DNA of 64,000 bases from Paracoccaceae bacterium (GTDB lineage: Bacteria; Pseudomonadota; Alphaproteobacteria; Rhodobacterales; Rhodobacteraceae). Shown piece after piece: positions 8,838 to 17,857 of the stretch. Each line of letters starts with the position of its first letter. Position 1 is the stretch's first letter. A model generated the notes under the pieces. It worked only from the letters and a program-made list of their open reading frames with translations, had not been told where the DNA came from and searched no databases. Position numbers and translations under genes: made by a program. The DNA is taken from assembly GCA_024742575.1 (NCBI GenBank), contig JANSYF010000007.1, forward strand, positions 1 through 64,000, in the 5' to 3' direction.

Positions 8838-8936
8838 CTAGCGACTAAAGTCGCAGCACATTTATAGCCGATTGCGCCCGAAAGAGGCAGCGATCGAAGG
8901 AAATGGGACGGTTGGGGAGAGCCGTCCCATTTTTTT
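8838..8936 (+). ncRNA. Candidate small regulatory RNA, about 100 nt
   Basis: No usable reading frame lies between the PNPOx-like gene and the convergent nucleotidyltransferase gene. The segment folds into three consecutive stems: GCGACT/AGTCGC (8841-8854), GATTGC/GCGATC (about 8870-8895, one G-U pair), and a final 11-bp stem followed by T residues. A plausible promoter lies just upstream. I do not recognise a known RNA family, and transcription is not proven. It could instead be the 3' UTR and terminator of the upstream operon. Confidence 0.45.
8901..8936 (+). terminator. Rho-independent terminator
   Basis: A perfect 11-bp stem (AAATGGGACGG with CCGTCCCATTT) closes a 10-nt loop and continues into a T run on the plus strand. 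It ends the candidate small RNA and any read-through from the upstream operon. Confidence 0.85.
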
Positions 8937-8956
8937 GTCCGCAGACTTATCCACAA

Positions 8957-9562
8957 TTATCTGTCCGGGTTGTTTGCCCGCCAAAGTGTCCACGCGTCGG
9001 GTGTATCCAAATCGGTCAATGCGTTTTGGCCGGGCAGGGCGACCCGGATCAAACGGTGTCTGTTGGCTTGCAAAATGCCTTTTGCACCTTCGTCGCCGGT
9101 TAGGTTCTGAAACTCCGGAATCAGGCTGACAGGAAAAATAACCGGATGGCCGGGTGTACCATCGTCGCCGGTGGCCTGAACCAGAAATTCGCCGCTGGCG
9201 TCTTGGAACGCCTGTACCACGTGACTTAGATCGTCTTTCGTCAGGTCTGGCATATCTGCGGGCAGGATCATCACACCCTCAGCATTATCCGGCACTGCCG
9301 CAGCAGCGTGGCGCAAAGAGGCCGACATCCCGTCCGCCGCATTTGGAACCGGGACCCTCCGGACTGGCAAATCCTCCAATACCTCAGCACGAGGGTGTGT
9401 TGCAGAGGGCAGGGTGACAATCACATCTTGGCTTACCGCCAAGGCCCGCTTTGCCACTCCGCGCAAGAGGGGCACCCCGTCTACAAGCTCCAGCAATTTG
9501 TCCCGATCGCCCATTCGGCGACTGGCCCCGGCGGCGGGAATCACGAGTGTTATCTGGGTCAT
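8957..9562 (-). CDS. MobA-like NTP transferase (MocA/molybdopterin nucleotidyltransferase family)
   Basis: A cytoplasmic 201-residue nucleotidyltransferase. The N-terminal PAAGASRRMGDRDKLL (from residue 9) is the NTP-binding loop of the MobA/MocA superfamily, and LPADMPDL carries the metal-binding Asp. GHPVIFP and the closing DLDTPDAW are also typical of MocA-like enzymes, which transfer CMP or GMP to molybdopterin cofactors. No xanthine dehydrogenase or CO-dehydrogenase-type gene is beside it here, so the acceptor is uncertain. It ends 9 nt upstream of the dehydrogenase stop region and may be transcribed independently. Confidence 0.82.
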   Translation of the reverse strand: MTQITLVIPAAGASRRMGDRDKLLELVDGVPLLRGVAKRALAVSQDVIVTLPSATHPRAEVLEDLPVRRVPVPNAADGMSASLRHAAAAVPDNAEGVMILPADMPDLTKDDLSHVVQAFQDASGEFLVQATGDDGTPGHPVIFPVSLIPEFQNLTGDEGAKGILQANRHRLIRVALPGQNALTDLDTPDAWTLWRANNPDR

Positions 9563-9571
9563 GCCCCCAGT

Positions 9572-11977
9572 CTAACCGCGCATCTGTTCCCCGTCAGCGT
9601 CGTAAAGCGGGGTTGTGATAAGCTTGGCATCACACATCTTGCCCAGTATTTCGATCTGCGCTGTCTGTCCCTCGATCGCATTGGCGCGCGGGATCAGTCC
9701 AAGCGCGATGGATTTGCCTGAATGGTGGGAATACCCGCCGGAAGTGCAGAACCCTTGCACCGTGCCGTCGATCCAGATCGGCTCATAGGCGTTTACATCG
9801 GCGTCGGTCACGGCCACTTCAAATGCGCAGAGCACACGGTCGGGCGAAGCGGCGCGTTCTGCCTCAGCCGCCGCGCGTCCGATGAAATCAGAGTTCTTCG
9901 ACCATGCGATAAAGCGGTCCATTCCGGTTTCGCCGGGGGTGTAATCAGGCGAAAACTCAGAAAGCCAAGACCCAAAGAACTTGTCTAGGCGCAGCGACAT
10001 CATCGCGCGCATCCCGAAGGGTCGCATCCCGTGGTCTTGCCCGGCGGACCAAAGCGTGTGCCACAACTGCCGCTGCGCCACAGGTTCACAGTAAATCTCG
10101 TACCCCAAACCGCCAGTATAGCTGACCCGCTGCACAAGACAGGGTGTCATGCCGATGGTCATCGGGCGCACATCCATGAACTTCAGATCGGTCGCATCGC
10201 GTGTAACTGCGTTCAGCACCTTGCGGGCATTCGGCCCCGCGATCTGGAACCCGGTGAGCTGATCTGACACGTTTCGCACAGTCACGCCATCTGCGGCGTT
10301 CTGTTCGAACCAGCGCATGTGATAGGCTTGTGATCCGTAACTGGCGGTCAGTTGGAAATGGGTATCCGACAGGCAGGAAATGGTGAAATCTCCGATCAAC
10401 CGCCCCTTGTGCGACAGCATCGGCGTCAGCGACAACCGCCCCGGTTTTGGCACACGCCCAGCCATGACACGATCCAGCCAGTCGCGGGCGTTCGTGCCAG
10501 TCACTTCGTACTTTCCGAAGTTCTGAACTTCATTGATTCCAACGGCTTCGCGGACGGCTTTCACTTCGCGCGCGGTCGCCTCCCACGCGTTGGAACGGCG
10601 GAAAGATGGCGTCTCGTACCGCGCCTCGTCACCTTCCGCGAAGTAATTGACCACCTCAAGTCCGAACTGCGCGCCCCACACTGCGCCCATGTCGTCGAAG
10701 ATGTCATACATCATCGTGGTGCGGTTTGGCCGCGCGGCGGGCAGTTCTTCGTTCGGGTAGCTGACGGAAAAGCGTTTTTGGTAGTTCTCGATCACCTTGG
10801 GCAGGGTGTAGCCCGGGCTGATCCAATCCCCAAACCGGGCCACGTCCATCGCCGACACATCGCGTTCGCATTCGCCTTCGATCATCCATTGCGCCAGCAT
10901 CAAACCAACGCCGCCGCCTTGGCTGAACCCAGCCATCACACCGCAAGCCGACCAGTAGTTCCGCAGCCCCGGCACCGGGCCGACCAGCGGATTGCCGTCG
11001 GGGGCAAAGGTGAAAGGCCCGTGTATCACCGATTTCACACCTGCGGTTTCCAGCACTGGGAAGCGTTTATAGGCAAAGGCGATGCTGTCTTCGATCTTGT
11101 CGAAATCGTCAGGCAGTAGTTCATGCCCGAATGTCCACGGTGTGCCACCGACAGCCCAAGGGCGACAGGGCTGTTCGTAAAACCCAATGCACAAACCGCG
11201 CCCTTCCTGACGCAGATAGGACTCTCCCGCAGGGTCCATCACATGCGGATGTTCGCTGTCCCGCTCGTAGATCTTCGCGATTTCGTCCGTGACGATATAC
11301 TGGTGCTCCATCGGGTGCAGCGGCAGGTAGACCCCTGCCATCGCGCCCACTTCGCGCGCCCAAAGGCCGCCCGCATTGACCACATGTTCGGCATGGATCG
11401 TGCCCTTGTCAGTTACCACGTTCCACGTCCCGTCCGGGCGCTGGGTGGTTTCCTGCACCATCACATGGGTTTCGATCGTGGCCCCACCCATCCGCGCGGC
11501 CTTGGCATAGGCATGGGTTGTACCAGACGGATCAAGGTGCCCGTCCAGCGGGTCGTACAAGGCGCCCAGTATACCGTCCAAGTTGGTGATCGGCGCGATC
11601 TTGGCGATCTCCTCGGGGCCGACAATCTGCGTATCCAGCCCCATGTAGCGATGCTTGGCCCGCTCGGCGAGCAGCATGTCGAACCGGTCTTGGTTGTCGG
11701 CCAGCGTGATGCCGCCCACATGGTGCAGCCCGCAGGACATGCCCGTGATTTCTTCCAGCTCCTTGTAAAGCCGGATCGTATAGCCCTGCAGCGCGGCCAT
11801 GTTGGTGTCACCGTTCAGCGTGTGAAACCCGCCAGCGGCATGCCATGTTGATCCGCTTGTCAGTTCAGAACGTTCCACCAACATAACGTCTGACCAGCCA
11901 AGTTTGGTCAGGTGGTATAGCACCGAAACCCCAACAACCCCGCCGCCAATCACCACCACACGCGCCTGCGTCTTCAT
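9572..11977 (-). CDS. FAD-dependent dimethylglycine/sarcosine dehydrogenase-like protein with GcvT domain
   Basis: 801 residues from the ATG at 11977, which has AGAGGA 8 nt upstream. The Rossmann FAD site IGGGVVG is at 10-16. SGSTWHAAG contains His46, which in mammalian DMGDH/SARDH homologues carries covalently bound FAD. A DAO-fold oxidase half (to about 400) is followed by an aminomethyltransferase (GcvT) half in which folate would accept the one-carbon unit. This domain order is that of enzymes demethylating dimethylglycine or sarcosine. Substrate choice cannot be read from sequence. A second, divergent paralogue starts at 13011. Confidence 0.88.
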   Translation of the reverse strand: MKTQARVVVIGGGVVGVSVLYHLTKLGWSDVMLVERSELTSGSTWHAAGGFHTLNGDTNMAALQGYTIRLYKELEEITGMSCGLHHVGGITLADNQDRFDMLLAERAKHRYMGLDTQIVGPEEIAKIAPITNLDGILGALYDPLDGHLDPSGTTHAYAKAARMGGATIETHVMVQETTQRPDGTWNVVTDKGTIHAEHVVNAGGLWAREVGAMAGVYLPLHPMEHQYIVTDEIAKIYERDSEHPHVMDPAGESYLRQEGRGLCIGFYEQPCRPWAVGGTPWTFGHELLPDDFDKIEDSIAFAYKRFPVLETAGVKSVIHGPFTFAPDGNPLVGPVPGLRNYWSACGVMAGFSQGGGVGLMLAQWMIEGECERDVSAMDVARFGDWISPGYTLPKVIENYQKRFSVSYPNEELPAARPNRTTMMYDIFDDMGAVWGAQFGLEVVNYFAEGDEARYETPSFRRSNAWEATAREVKAVREAVGINEVQNFGKYEVTGTNARDWLDRVMAGRVPKPGRLSLTPMLSHKGRLIGDFTISCLSDTHFQLTASYGSQAYHMRWFEQNAADGVTVRNVSDQLTGFQIAGPNARKVLNAVTRDATDLKFMDVRPMTIGMTPCLVQRVSYTGGLGYEIYCEPVAQRQLWHTLWSAGQDHGMRPFGMRAMMSLRLDKFFGSWLSEFSPDYTPGETGMDRFIAWSKNSDFIGRAAAEAERAASPDRVLCAFEVAVTDADVNAYEPIWIDGTVQGFCTSGGYSHHSGKSIALGLIPRANAIEGQTAQIEILGKMCDAKLITTPLYDADGEQMRG

Positions 11978-12079
11978 CGACTCAATCCTCTTGATCGCCT
12001 CGCGCCGAGAATGATCTGCACTGTCCACCGGTCCAGTCCGAAAGCGACATATCCTGTCGTACTTCTGGGTCTCGTTACG

Positions 12080-12835
12080 TTAATCGGCGCACCATGCCTT
12101 GGCTTGCGCTGTTTTCTCTCGAAGCCACAAAACATCGAAACCCGCGATCACACGATAGCCGCGGTCAAACAAAGCCTGTGCCTGTGTTTCGTTCAGTGCG
12201 GCATTGCCCAGCGGTATGTTTGCGGCCTGCGCCGCCGCCTCAACCTTGCCCATCGCTGCCAGCAGATCGGGATGATCGAACTTTCCCATCAGGCCCAAAT
12301 CTGTTGAGAGGTCGAACATCGCGGGCACGAGCAGGTCAATCCCGCCCACCGCGCAAATCTCTTCGATATTGTCCACGGCATCCGCGGTCTCAACGAGCAG
12401 GCAACAGGTCAGATTATCTTCCATTTTGGTCGGGTATTCAGTCAGCGCCGTACCCCAGCGCGACTGGGCGATGAACGGGCCAAAGCCGCGATTGCCATTT
12501 GGTGGATAACGCATAGAGGCCACTGCACGCCGCGCATCCTCGGCGGTGCGGATCAAGGGAAAGACGATGCCTTCTGCGCCAAGGTCCAGTACGCGTTTGA
12601 CCAGCCGCGCGTCGGTTTCGGCAATCCGTACCAGAGGCGCACAATTGGTGCCTGCAGTCGCGGCTATCATAGCATGGGCCTCAGTATAGCCGATTGCCCC
12701 ATGTTCCATGTCGATGATCACCGAATCTGCGCCTGCTGCGGCAAGGGCTTGGGTGACAGTGGGAGATGGGATCGTGCAGATATGCATCGTCATCCGATCA
12801 GTGCTGTGATGCAGGCGGTGTTTCATATGTGCCAT
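12080..12835 (-). CDS. HpcH/HpaI-family aldolase
   Basis: 251 residues. The start at 12835 (MAHMKHRL) is supported by AGGAG 7 nt upstream; ATG at 12826 is a less likely alternative. The TIM-barrel motifs of class II pyruvate aldolases are present: TIPSPTVTQALAAAGAD, IDMEHG, and a metal-binding segment around VETADAVDNIEEI followed by MFDLSTDLG. Such enzymes cleave hydroxy-oxo acids to pyruvate or glyoxylate plus an aldehyde. It lies 102 nt upstream of, and on the same strand as, the first demethylating dehydrogenase, suggesting joint use in methylamine or betaine carbon metabolism (inference). Confidence 0.85.
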   Translation of the reverse strand: MAHMKHRLHHSTDRMTMHICTIPSPTVTQALAAAGADSVIIDMEHGAIGYTEAHAMIAATAGTNCAPLVRIAETDARLVKRVLDLGAEGIVFPLIRTAEDARRAVASMRYPPNGNRGFGPFIAQSRWGTALTEYPTKMEDNLTCCLLVETADAVDNIEEICAVGGIDLLVPAMFDLSTDLGLMGKFDHPDLLAAMGKVEAAAQAANIPLGNAALNETQAQALFDRGYRVIAGFDVLWLREKTAQAKAWCAD

Positions 12836-12927
12836 TCTGCGGCTCCTGTGCCATCTCATTGGTGCGAGCCTACCAACAAATCGCCCGGAGCAAAGAAAAA
12901 CCACAAGACGCGAGGTTTGTGTGGAAC

Positions 12928-12942
12928 CGACATTTGATGTCG
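12928..12942. promoter_or_regulatory. Perfect palindrome in the divergent intergenic region
   Basis: CGACAT and ATGTCG flank a 3-nt centre. It sits midway between the aldolase start (minus) and the second dehydrogenase start (plus), the expected place for an operator controlling both. The binding protein is not identifiable here. Confidence 0.4.
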
Positions 12943-13010
12943 TCTTGAGGCTATCAGAGGCGGGGTATGCCGTGATTAGTCTTATCCGACGTTGATGAAA
13001 GGATCCCGCC

Positions 13011-15425
13011 ATGCGCACCAATGCCCAAGCCGTTGTCATAGGGGGCGGTGTCATCGGCTGTTCGATTTTATACCATTTGGTAAAATTGGGCTGGAGCGAT
13101 GTCGTGCTCTTGGAACGCGACGAGCTGACCAGTGGCAGCACATGGCATGCAGCGGCCAATATCCACGGACTGCACGACAGCACAAATATCAGCCGCATCC
13201 AGCACTATACGATGACTCTTTATAATCAGCTCGAGGCGGAAACTGGCCAAAGCTGCGGTGTGTTTCAGCCGGGGTCATTGTACCTTGCTCAGACGGAAGC
13301 GCGCGAACATCAACTGCGACTGCAAGCGGCGAAGGCCAACCTCTATGGCATGAACTTTCACGAGGTCAGTCGGGCCGAAGCAGAAGTGCTGCATCCATTG
13401 GTCAACTTCGACGGCATCCGCTGCATCATGTACGAACCCGATGGCGGCAACGTCGACCCATCCGGGGTAACCGCAGCCTACGCCGCAGGCGCGCGCCAGA
13501 AAGGTGCGGAGATACATCGTTTCACGCCGGTCACTGCAACCGATCAGCAACCCGACGGCACTTGGATCGTGCGTACGCCGAAGGGCGACATCCGTACGGA
13601 GTGGGTGATCAACGCGGCCGGTCTCTGGGGGCGTGAAGTGGCGGCACTGGCTGGGATCAAATTGCCTCTTCTGCCTACCGAGCACCAGTATTTCGTGACG
13701 GAAACCATCGCCGAGATAGAAGCGATGGACCGACGCCTGCCGTCGGTTGCGGACCGGGATGGCGAATATTACCTGCGCCAAGAGGGTAAGGGCCTGCTGG
13801 TCGGAGCATACGAGAAAGACGTGCGTTTCTGGGCCGAGGACGGCACACCGCAGGGCTTTGGGCATGAGCTGTTCGCGGACGATCTGGAACGCATCGAAGA
13901 CAACATGATGCGAGCCATCGACCGGGTGCCCGCTGTTGGCAATGCCGGGATAAAACGCGTGATCAACGGGCCAATGATCTGGTCGCCCGACAGTAACGTT
14001 CTGCTGGGCCCGGTGCCCGAAAAGCAAGGCTATTTCTGCTGTAACGGCATCATTCCGGGCTTCTCGCAATCTGGTGGCATGGGTCTGATGGTGGCGCAAT
14101 GGATCATCGAAGGTGAAATGCAGTACGACATGTTCGCGTGGGATGTGGCGCGTTTCGGGGATTGGGCGGATGCCAAATTCACCAAGGCGCGCGTCGGCGA
14201 TCAATATGCGCACCGCTTCAAGATTCACTTCCCCGGTGAAGAACGCGAGGCTGGCCGTCCCGTGCGCACGCGTCCGATCTATGATACGCAAAAAGAAAAG
14301 GGCGGGGTCTTTGGCCTGAACTACGGCTGGGAACATCCGCTTTATTTCTCGAAAGACGTGCCAGATAGCGCAGGCTTTACACGTCAGCCGTGGTGGGACG
14401 TGGTTGGGCAAGAGGCGCGTACGCTGAGGGATGCGGTGGGGATCATCGACATTTCGAATTTTGCTAAATACCGCGTCATCGGGCCGGGCGCTGAAGAGTG
14501 GCTTAATGCCGTCTTCGCCAACCGCATGCCGCGCGAAGTTGGTCGCTCTTGCCTGACCCCACTTATTGGCAAACGCGGCGGGGTTGCAGGTGATGCAACT
14601 GTCACACGGCTGGCCGATGAGGAATTCTGGATCGTCAGCTCCGGCATGGCCGAGCGCTACCAAAAGCGCTTCTATGATGCGGTACCACTGCCGGCAGGTA
14701 CGACATTCGAGTCCCTTACAAATACATGGTGTGGCTTCAACGTGGCCGGGCCACAATCGCGTGCGATGCTGCAGCGGCTGACCAACACTTCCCTCGACAC
14801 GGCGGACTGGCCGTTCATGCGCTCAAAACGGATCGAGATTTCGGGCGTCGAAGTGATGGCGCTGCGCGTGTCCTTTACTGGCGATCTGGGTTGGGAATTG
14901 CATTGCCGGGCCGAGGATCAACAGACGCTCTACACAGCCCTACTCGAAACGGGTGCAGAGTTCGGCGCCGTTCCGGTTGGCAGCCGGGCGCTGATGAGCC
15001 TGCGCATGGAAAAAGGTTATGGGTCGTGGGGCCGCGAATACAGCCCGGAATACTGGCCGCAGGAATGTGGTCTGGACCGACTATGTCGCAGCGATAAACC
15101 CTATCTGAACAGCGATGCGGCGCTGGCCAACATGGCGAAACCTGCGCGCGAAAAGATGGTGCTGCTAGAGCTGGATGCAGAAGATACCGAAACGTCTAAC
15201 GCGGACGCCACCGGAGGAGAGCCGATCTTCAAAGACGGGGTTGGCATCGGGCGTGTCAGTTCCGGCGCATATGGCTATCACGTGGGCAAGTCGCTGGCGA
15301 TCGCGTTCGTCAAGAACGCGTCAGAAGGGGATAGAGTTGATATCATGGTTCTGGGACGCCCCCATCGGGCCACTATTCTTTCACAGCCGCCCTTTGATCC
15401 CAGTGGCACCCGGCTGCGCACCTGA
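13011..15425 (+). CDS. FAD-dependent dimethylglycine/sarcosine dehydrogenase-like protein with GcvT domain (second copy)
   Basis: 804 residues, paralogous to the minus-strand dehydrogenase and colinear with it from the first residue: IGGGVIG at 10-16, SGSTWHAAA with the candidate FAD-attachment His46, then DAO oxidase and GcvT halves. It has GAAAGGA just upstream of the ATG. Its GcvT half keeps the FNVAGPQSR and LRMEKGYGSWGREY landmarks. The two copies differ clearly in sequence, so they probably act on different N-methyl substrates or successive steps (for example dimethylglycine then sarcosine). That split is inference. Confidence 0.88.
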   Translation: MRTNAQAVVIGGGVIGCSILYHLVKLGWSDVVLLERDELTSGSTWHAAANIHGLHDSTNISRIQHYTMTLYNQLEAETGQSCGVFQPGSLYLAQTEAREHQLRLQAAKANLYGMNFHEVSRAEAEVLHPLVNFDGIRCIMYEPDGGNVDPSGVTAAYAAGARQKGAEIHRFTPVTATDQQPDGTWIVRTPKGDIRTEWVINAAGLWGREVAALAGIKLPLLPTEHQYFVTETIAEIEAMDRRLPSVADRDGEYYLRQEGKGLLVGAYEKDVRFWAEDGTPQGFGHELFADDLERIEDNMMRAIDRVPAVGNAGIKRVINGPMIWSPDSNVLLGPVPEKQGYFCCNGIIPGFSQSGGMGLMVAQWIIEGEMQYDMFAWDVARFGDWADAKFTKARVGDQYAHRFKIHFPGEEREAGRPVRTRPIYDTQKEKGGVFGLNYGWEHPLYFSKDVPDSAGFTRQPWWDVVGQEARTLRDAVGIIDISNFAKYRVIGPGAEEWLNAVFANRMPREVGRSCLTPLIGKRGGVAGDATVTRLADEEFWIVSSGMAERYQKRFYDAVPLPAGTTFESLTNTWCGFNVAGPQSRAMLQRLTNTSLDTADWPFMRSKRIEISGVEVMALRVSFTGDLGWELHCRAEDQQTLYTALLETGAEFGAVPVGSRALMSLRMEKGYGSWGREYSPEYWPQECGLDRLCRSDKPYLNSDAALANMAKPAREKMVLLELDAEDTETSNADATGGEPIFKDGVGIGRVSSGAYGYHVGKSLAIAFVKNASEGDRVDIMVLGRPHRATILSQPPFDPSGTRLRT

Positions 15426-15490
15426 GCTTTTTGGGGCTGCAAATGCCTCGGGGGGGGGCGCCAGCGGCGGACGCGGGTAGCAACCCCTTG

Positions 15491-15536
15491 TGTTTCCATG
15501 AATGGAAACACCAAAATGCGTTGACGCATTTTGGTG
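15491..15536. repeat. Two abutting perfect hairpins
   Basis: TGTTTCCAT/ATGGAAACA (9-bp arms, 2-nt centre) abuts CACCAAAATGCG/CGCATTTTGGTG (12-bp arms, TTGA centre); the two share 2 nt. They lie between convergent genes, so a bidirectional transcription stop is possible, but there is no long T run. The sequence resembles short palindromic repeats scattered between Rhodobacterales genes. A 9-G tract (15450-15458) lies just upstream. Confidence 0.7.
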
Positions 15537-15545
15537 TGCGCTTGA

Positions 15546-16871
15546 TCACTCGGCGGCAAGAGGCCTGATCTTAAGCGCCGTGATACGGTTGTTCTCACGC
15601 GCGACCACTTCAAAACGGAAGCCGTGAAAACTGAAACACTGACCAATCGTGGGGATCATCTGCGCCTCGTGGATCACGAGGCCCGCGACAGTGTTGGCTT
15701 CCTCGTCCGGCAGCGTCCAATCCAGTGCCCGGTTGAGGTCGCGGATCGTCATTGCGCCGTCGATCCAGTAATTGCCATCGTCGCTGCGCTTGACCGCGTG
15801 TGCGCCATCGGGATCGAACTCGTCGGTGATTTCGCCCACGATTTCCTCGAGGATGTCTTCAAGCGTGATCAATCCCTGCAGGGCCCCGTATTCATCCACC
15901 ACAAGCGCAAAATGCGTACGGCGGCGCAGGAATTGGCGCATCTGATCGTCAAGCGATGTGCTATCCGGAATGAAATAGGGCTTCATCGCCACGTCGGCGA
16001 ATTTGAAGCTGGTCATCGCTTCGGCGGGTTTTTCGCTTTCTTGCATGAAACGGTACATTGCACGGAAAAGATCCTTGGCATGCACCACGCCGATGATGTT
16101 TTCGGGATCACCACGGAACACTGGTAAGCGGGTATGGTTTGACTCCAGACACTGGCGCAGAATCTCCTGCGGGTCATTGTCGGCGTCGATCATCTCGATC
16201 CCCGACCTGTGAAGCATGATCTCTTCCACGGTGCGTTCGCTGAGGTCCAACGCGCCCAGAATGCGGTCACGGTCTTCCTTTTCCACCACGCCTTCGGAGT
16301 GGCCCAGTTGCAGGGCGCCAGCGATTTCTTCGCGAACGGCAAGGATGTGGCTGTCAGGGTCAGTCTTCACACCGAAGATGCTCAGCACGCCACGCACAAG
16401 AACGCGGACTGCGCCGACAATGGGAGAGAACACTTTGATGATCAACGCAATGACTGGCGACACCCGACTGGCGGCGGTTTCGGGGTTGGTGATGGCATAG
16501 GTTTTGGGCAACACCTCGGCAAAGACCAGCACCAGCACGGTCATTACCAATGTCGCCAATGCAACACCGGATTCGCCGAACATTCGGGTGAACAGTGCAG
16601 TGGCCAGCGACGTGGCAAGAATGTTGACCAAGTTGTTGCCCAGCAGGACCGATCCGATCAGGCGCTCATTGTCTTCTGTGATGACCAGCGCGCGGTCTGC
16701 GCCTTTGGAGCCTTTGTCGGACATTGAGCGCAGCTTGCCACGCGATGCGGCCGTCAGCGCGGTTTCCGAGCCACTGAAGAATGCCGACAGCACCAGCAAA
16801 CCAATGATGGCTGATGACGTGATCCAGAAAGCGGCGTCAGCCGCGGGTAATGCGGGTTCCATAAGATCCAA
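15546..16871 (-). CDS. CNNM/CorC (HlyC) family DUF21-CBS membrane protein
   Basis: 441 residues. A DUF21 transmembrane domain occupies about residues 14-190, with the family landmark FFSGSETALTAASR and LVFAEVLPKTYA. Paired CBS domains follow (about 208-330, with THFALVVDEYGALQGLITLEDILEEIVGEI), then a C-terminal CorC/HlyC domain. The family is linked to magnesium or cobalt efflux; the old haemolysin name is misleading. It ends close to the double hairpin and sits 60 nt downstream of xerD on the same strand, with its own likely promoter unclear. Confidence 0.9.
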   Translation of the reverse strand: MDLMEPALPAADAAFWITSSAIIGLLVLSAFFSGSETALTAASRGKLRSMSDKGSKGADRALVITEDNERLIGSVLLGNNLVNILATSLATALFTRMFGESGVALATLVMTVLVLVFAEVLPKTYAITNPETAASRVSPVIALIIKVFSPIVGAVRVLVRGVLSIFGVKTDPDSHILAVREEIAGALQLGHSEGVVEKEDRDRILGALDLSERTVEEIMLHRSGIEMIDADNDPQEILRQCLESNHTRLPVFRGDPENIIGVVHAKDLFRAMYRFMQESEKPAEAMTSFKFADVAMKPYFIPDSTSLDDQMRQFLRRRTHFALVVDEYGALQGLITLEDILEEIVGEITDEFDPDGAHAVKRSDDGNYWIDGAMTIRDLNRALDWTLPDEEANTVAGLVIHEAQMIPTIGQCFSFHGFRFEVVARENNRITALKIRPLAAE

Positions 16872-16930
16872 CGTTTTGAAAACTTGAAAGGGTTATGGGG
16901 TCAGTACCCGGCGCGTTCAAGAGCCGTGGC

Positions 16931-17857
16931 TTAGTCGCGCGCCATTGGGTGGTGATCCAGCACCAACTCTTTCAGCCGTTCTTCCAGAACATGTGTGTAG
17001 ATTTCGGTGGTCGAAACATCGGCATGGCCCAGAAAAGTCTGGATCGCCCGCAGATCGGCCCCGTTGGCCAAAAGATGCGTGGCAAACGCATGGCGCAGCG
17101 TGTGTGGCGTGACTTTGGAGGGCGACACACCGCCCTCAACAGCCAAATCCTTGATCAGCACATAAAAGGCATGGCGTGTCAGATGACCTGATTTGCCACG
17201 TGACGGGAAGAGGAAGGTTGAGGCGGATTTGCCTTGCACGCGGGCCTCATCCTCCATCGCTTCGCGCGTTTTTAGCCAGTCGCGTAGCGAGGCGCGGGCG
17301 GGCGGGGAAAGCGGCACCATGCGTTCCTTGCCGCCTTTGCCGCGGATCAGCAGCATCCTTGGATCGCCCTTGGCCGACGATAGCGGCAGGGATACCAGTT
17401 CACTGACCCGCATACCCGTTGCGTAAAGAAGCTGCATCAGGCAGGTGTTGCGTTCGCGTTCAGCGGGACTGCGCCCATGAGCGGTTGCGGCCTCAAGAAG
17501 GCGGTCGACTTCTTCGGTGGACAGCGTCTTGGGCAAGCGTTTGTCACGCCCCGGGCCGCTGATCTGCACAGCCGGGTTGTCAGCGCGAAAGCCCTCTTCG
17601 AAACAAAAACGATAGAGTTGTTTGATGGCAGACAGGCGCCGGGCTCGGGTGGATTTCGCCAGTCCTTGCGCATCACAATGCACAAGGTAATTTTCGACAT
17701 CGGTTTTCTGCGCAGCAGAGAGGGACGATCCTGAACCCGCAAGCCAGTCCGTGAAATCCGCTAAATCCCTAGCATAGGCCAATTGCGTGTTTGTTGCCGC
17801 CCCTCGTTCGGCGGCTTGTGCATCAAGAAAAGCAGCGATCCAGTGAAGATCGTTCAT
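16931..17857 (-). CDS. xerD: Site-specific tyrosine recombinase XerD
   Basis: 308 residues, the usual XerD length, with a SAM-like core-binding domain (1-105) and a catalytic domain. The active-site set is complete: Arg150 (TGMRVSEL), Lys174 (RGKGGKER), His252 and Arg255 (PHTLRHAF), His278 (LGHADVS) and nucleophile Tyr287 (TEIYTHV). With XerC it would resolve chromosome dimers at dif. There is no integrase-like N-terminal arm-binding domain or neighbouring phage gene, so the housekeeping role is favoured. The start overlaps the upstream hypothetical gene's stop by 4 nt. Confidence 0.92.
   Translation of the reverse strand: MNDLHWIAAFLDAQAAERGAATNTQLAYARDLADFTDWLAGSGSSLSAAQKTDVENYLVHCDAQGLAKSTRARRLSAIKQLYRFCFEEGFRADNPAVQISGPGRDKRLPKTLSTEEVDRLLEAATAHGRSPAERERNTCLMQLLYATGMRVSELVSLPLSSAKGDPRMLLIRGKGGKERMVPLSPPARASLRDWLKTREAMEDEARVQGKSASTFLFPSRGKSGHLTRHAFYVLIKDLAVEGGVSPSKVTPHTLRHAFATHLLANGADLRAIQTFLGHADVSTTEIYTHVLEERLKELVLDHHPMARD

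Noticed and set aside
8947-8955. Perfect DnaA-box match TTATCCACA
   Set aside because: A single 9-mer without neighbouring boxes, an AT-rich unwinding region or replication genes; most likely chance.
10352-11119. 255-codon plus-strand open frame opposite the first dehydrogenase
   Set aside because: Antisense shadow with no domain pattern.
13275-14756. 493-codon minus-strand open frame opposite the second dehydrogenase
   Set aside because: A shadow frame of a clearly homologous gene; composition is His/Arg-rich as expected for antisense readings of GC-rich DNA.
16931-17857. XerD-like gene as evidence of an integrated element
   Set aside because: It has the length and domain set of housekeeping XerD, and no att site, phage or conjugation gene adjoins it.
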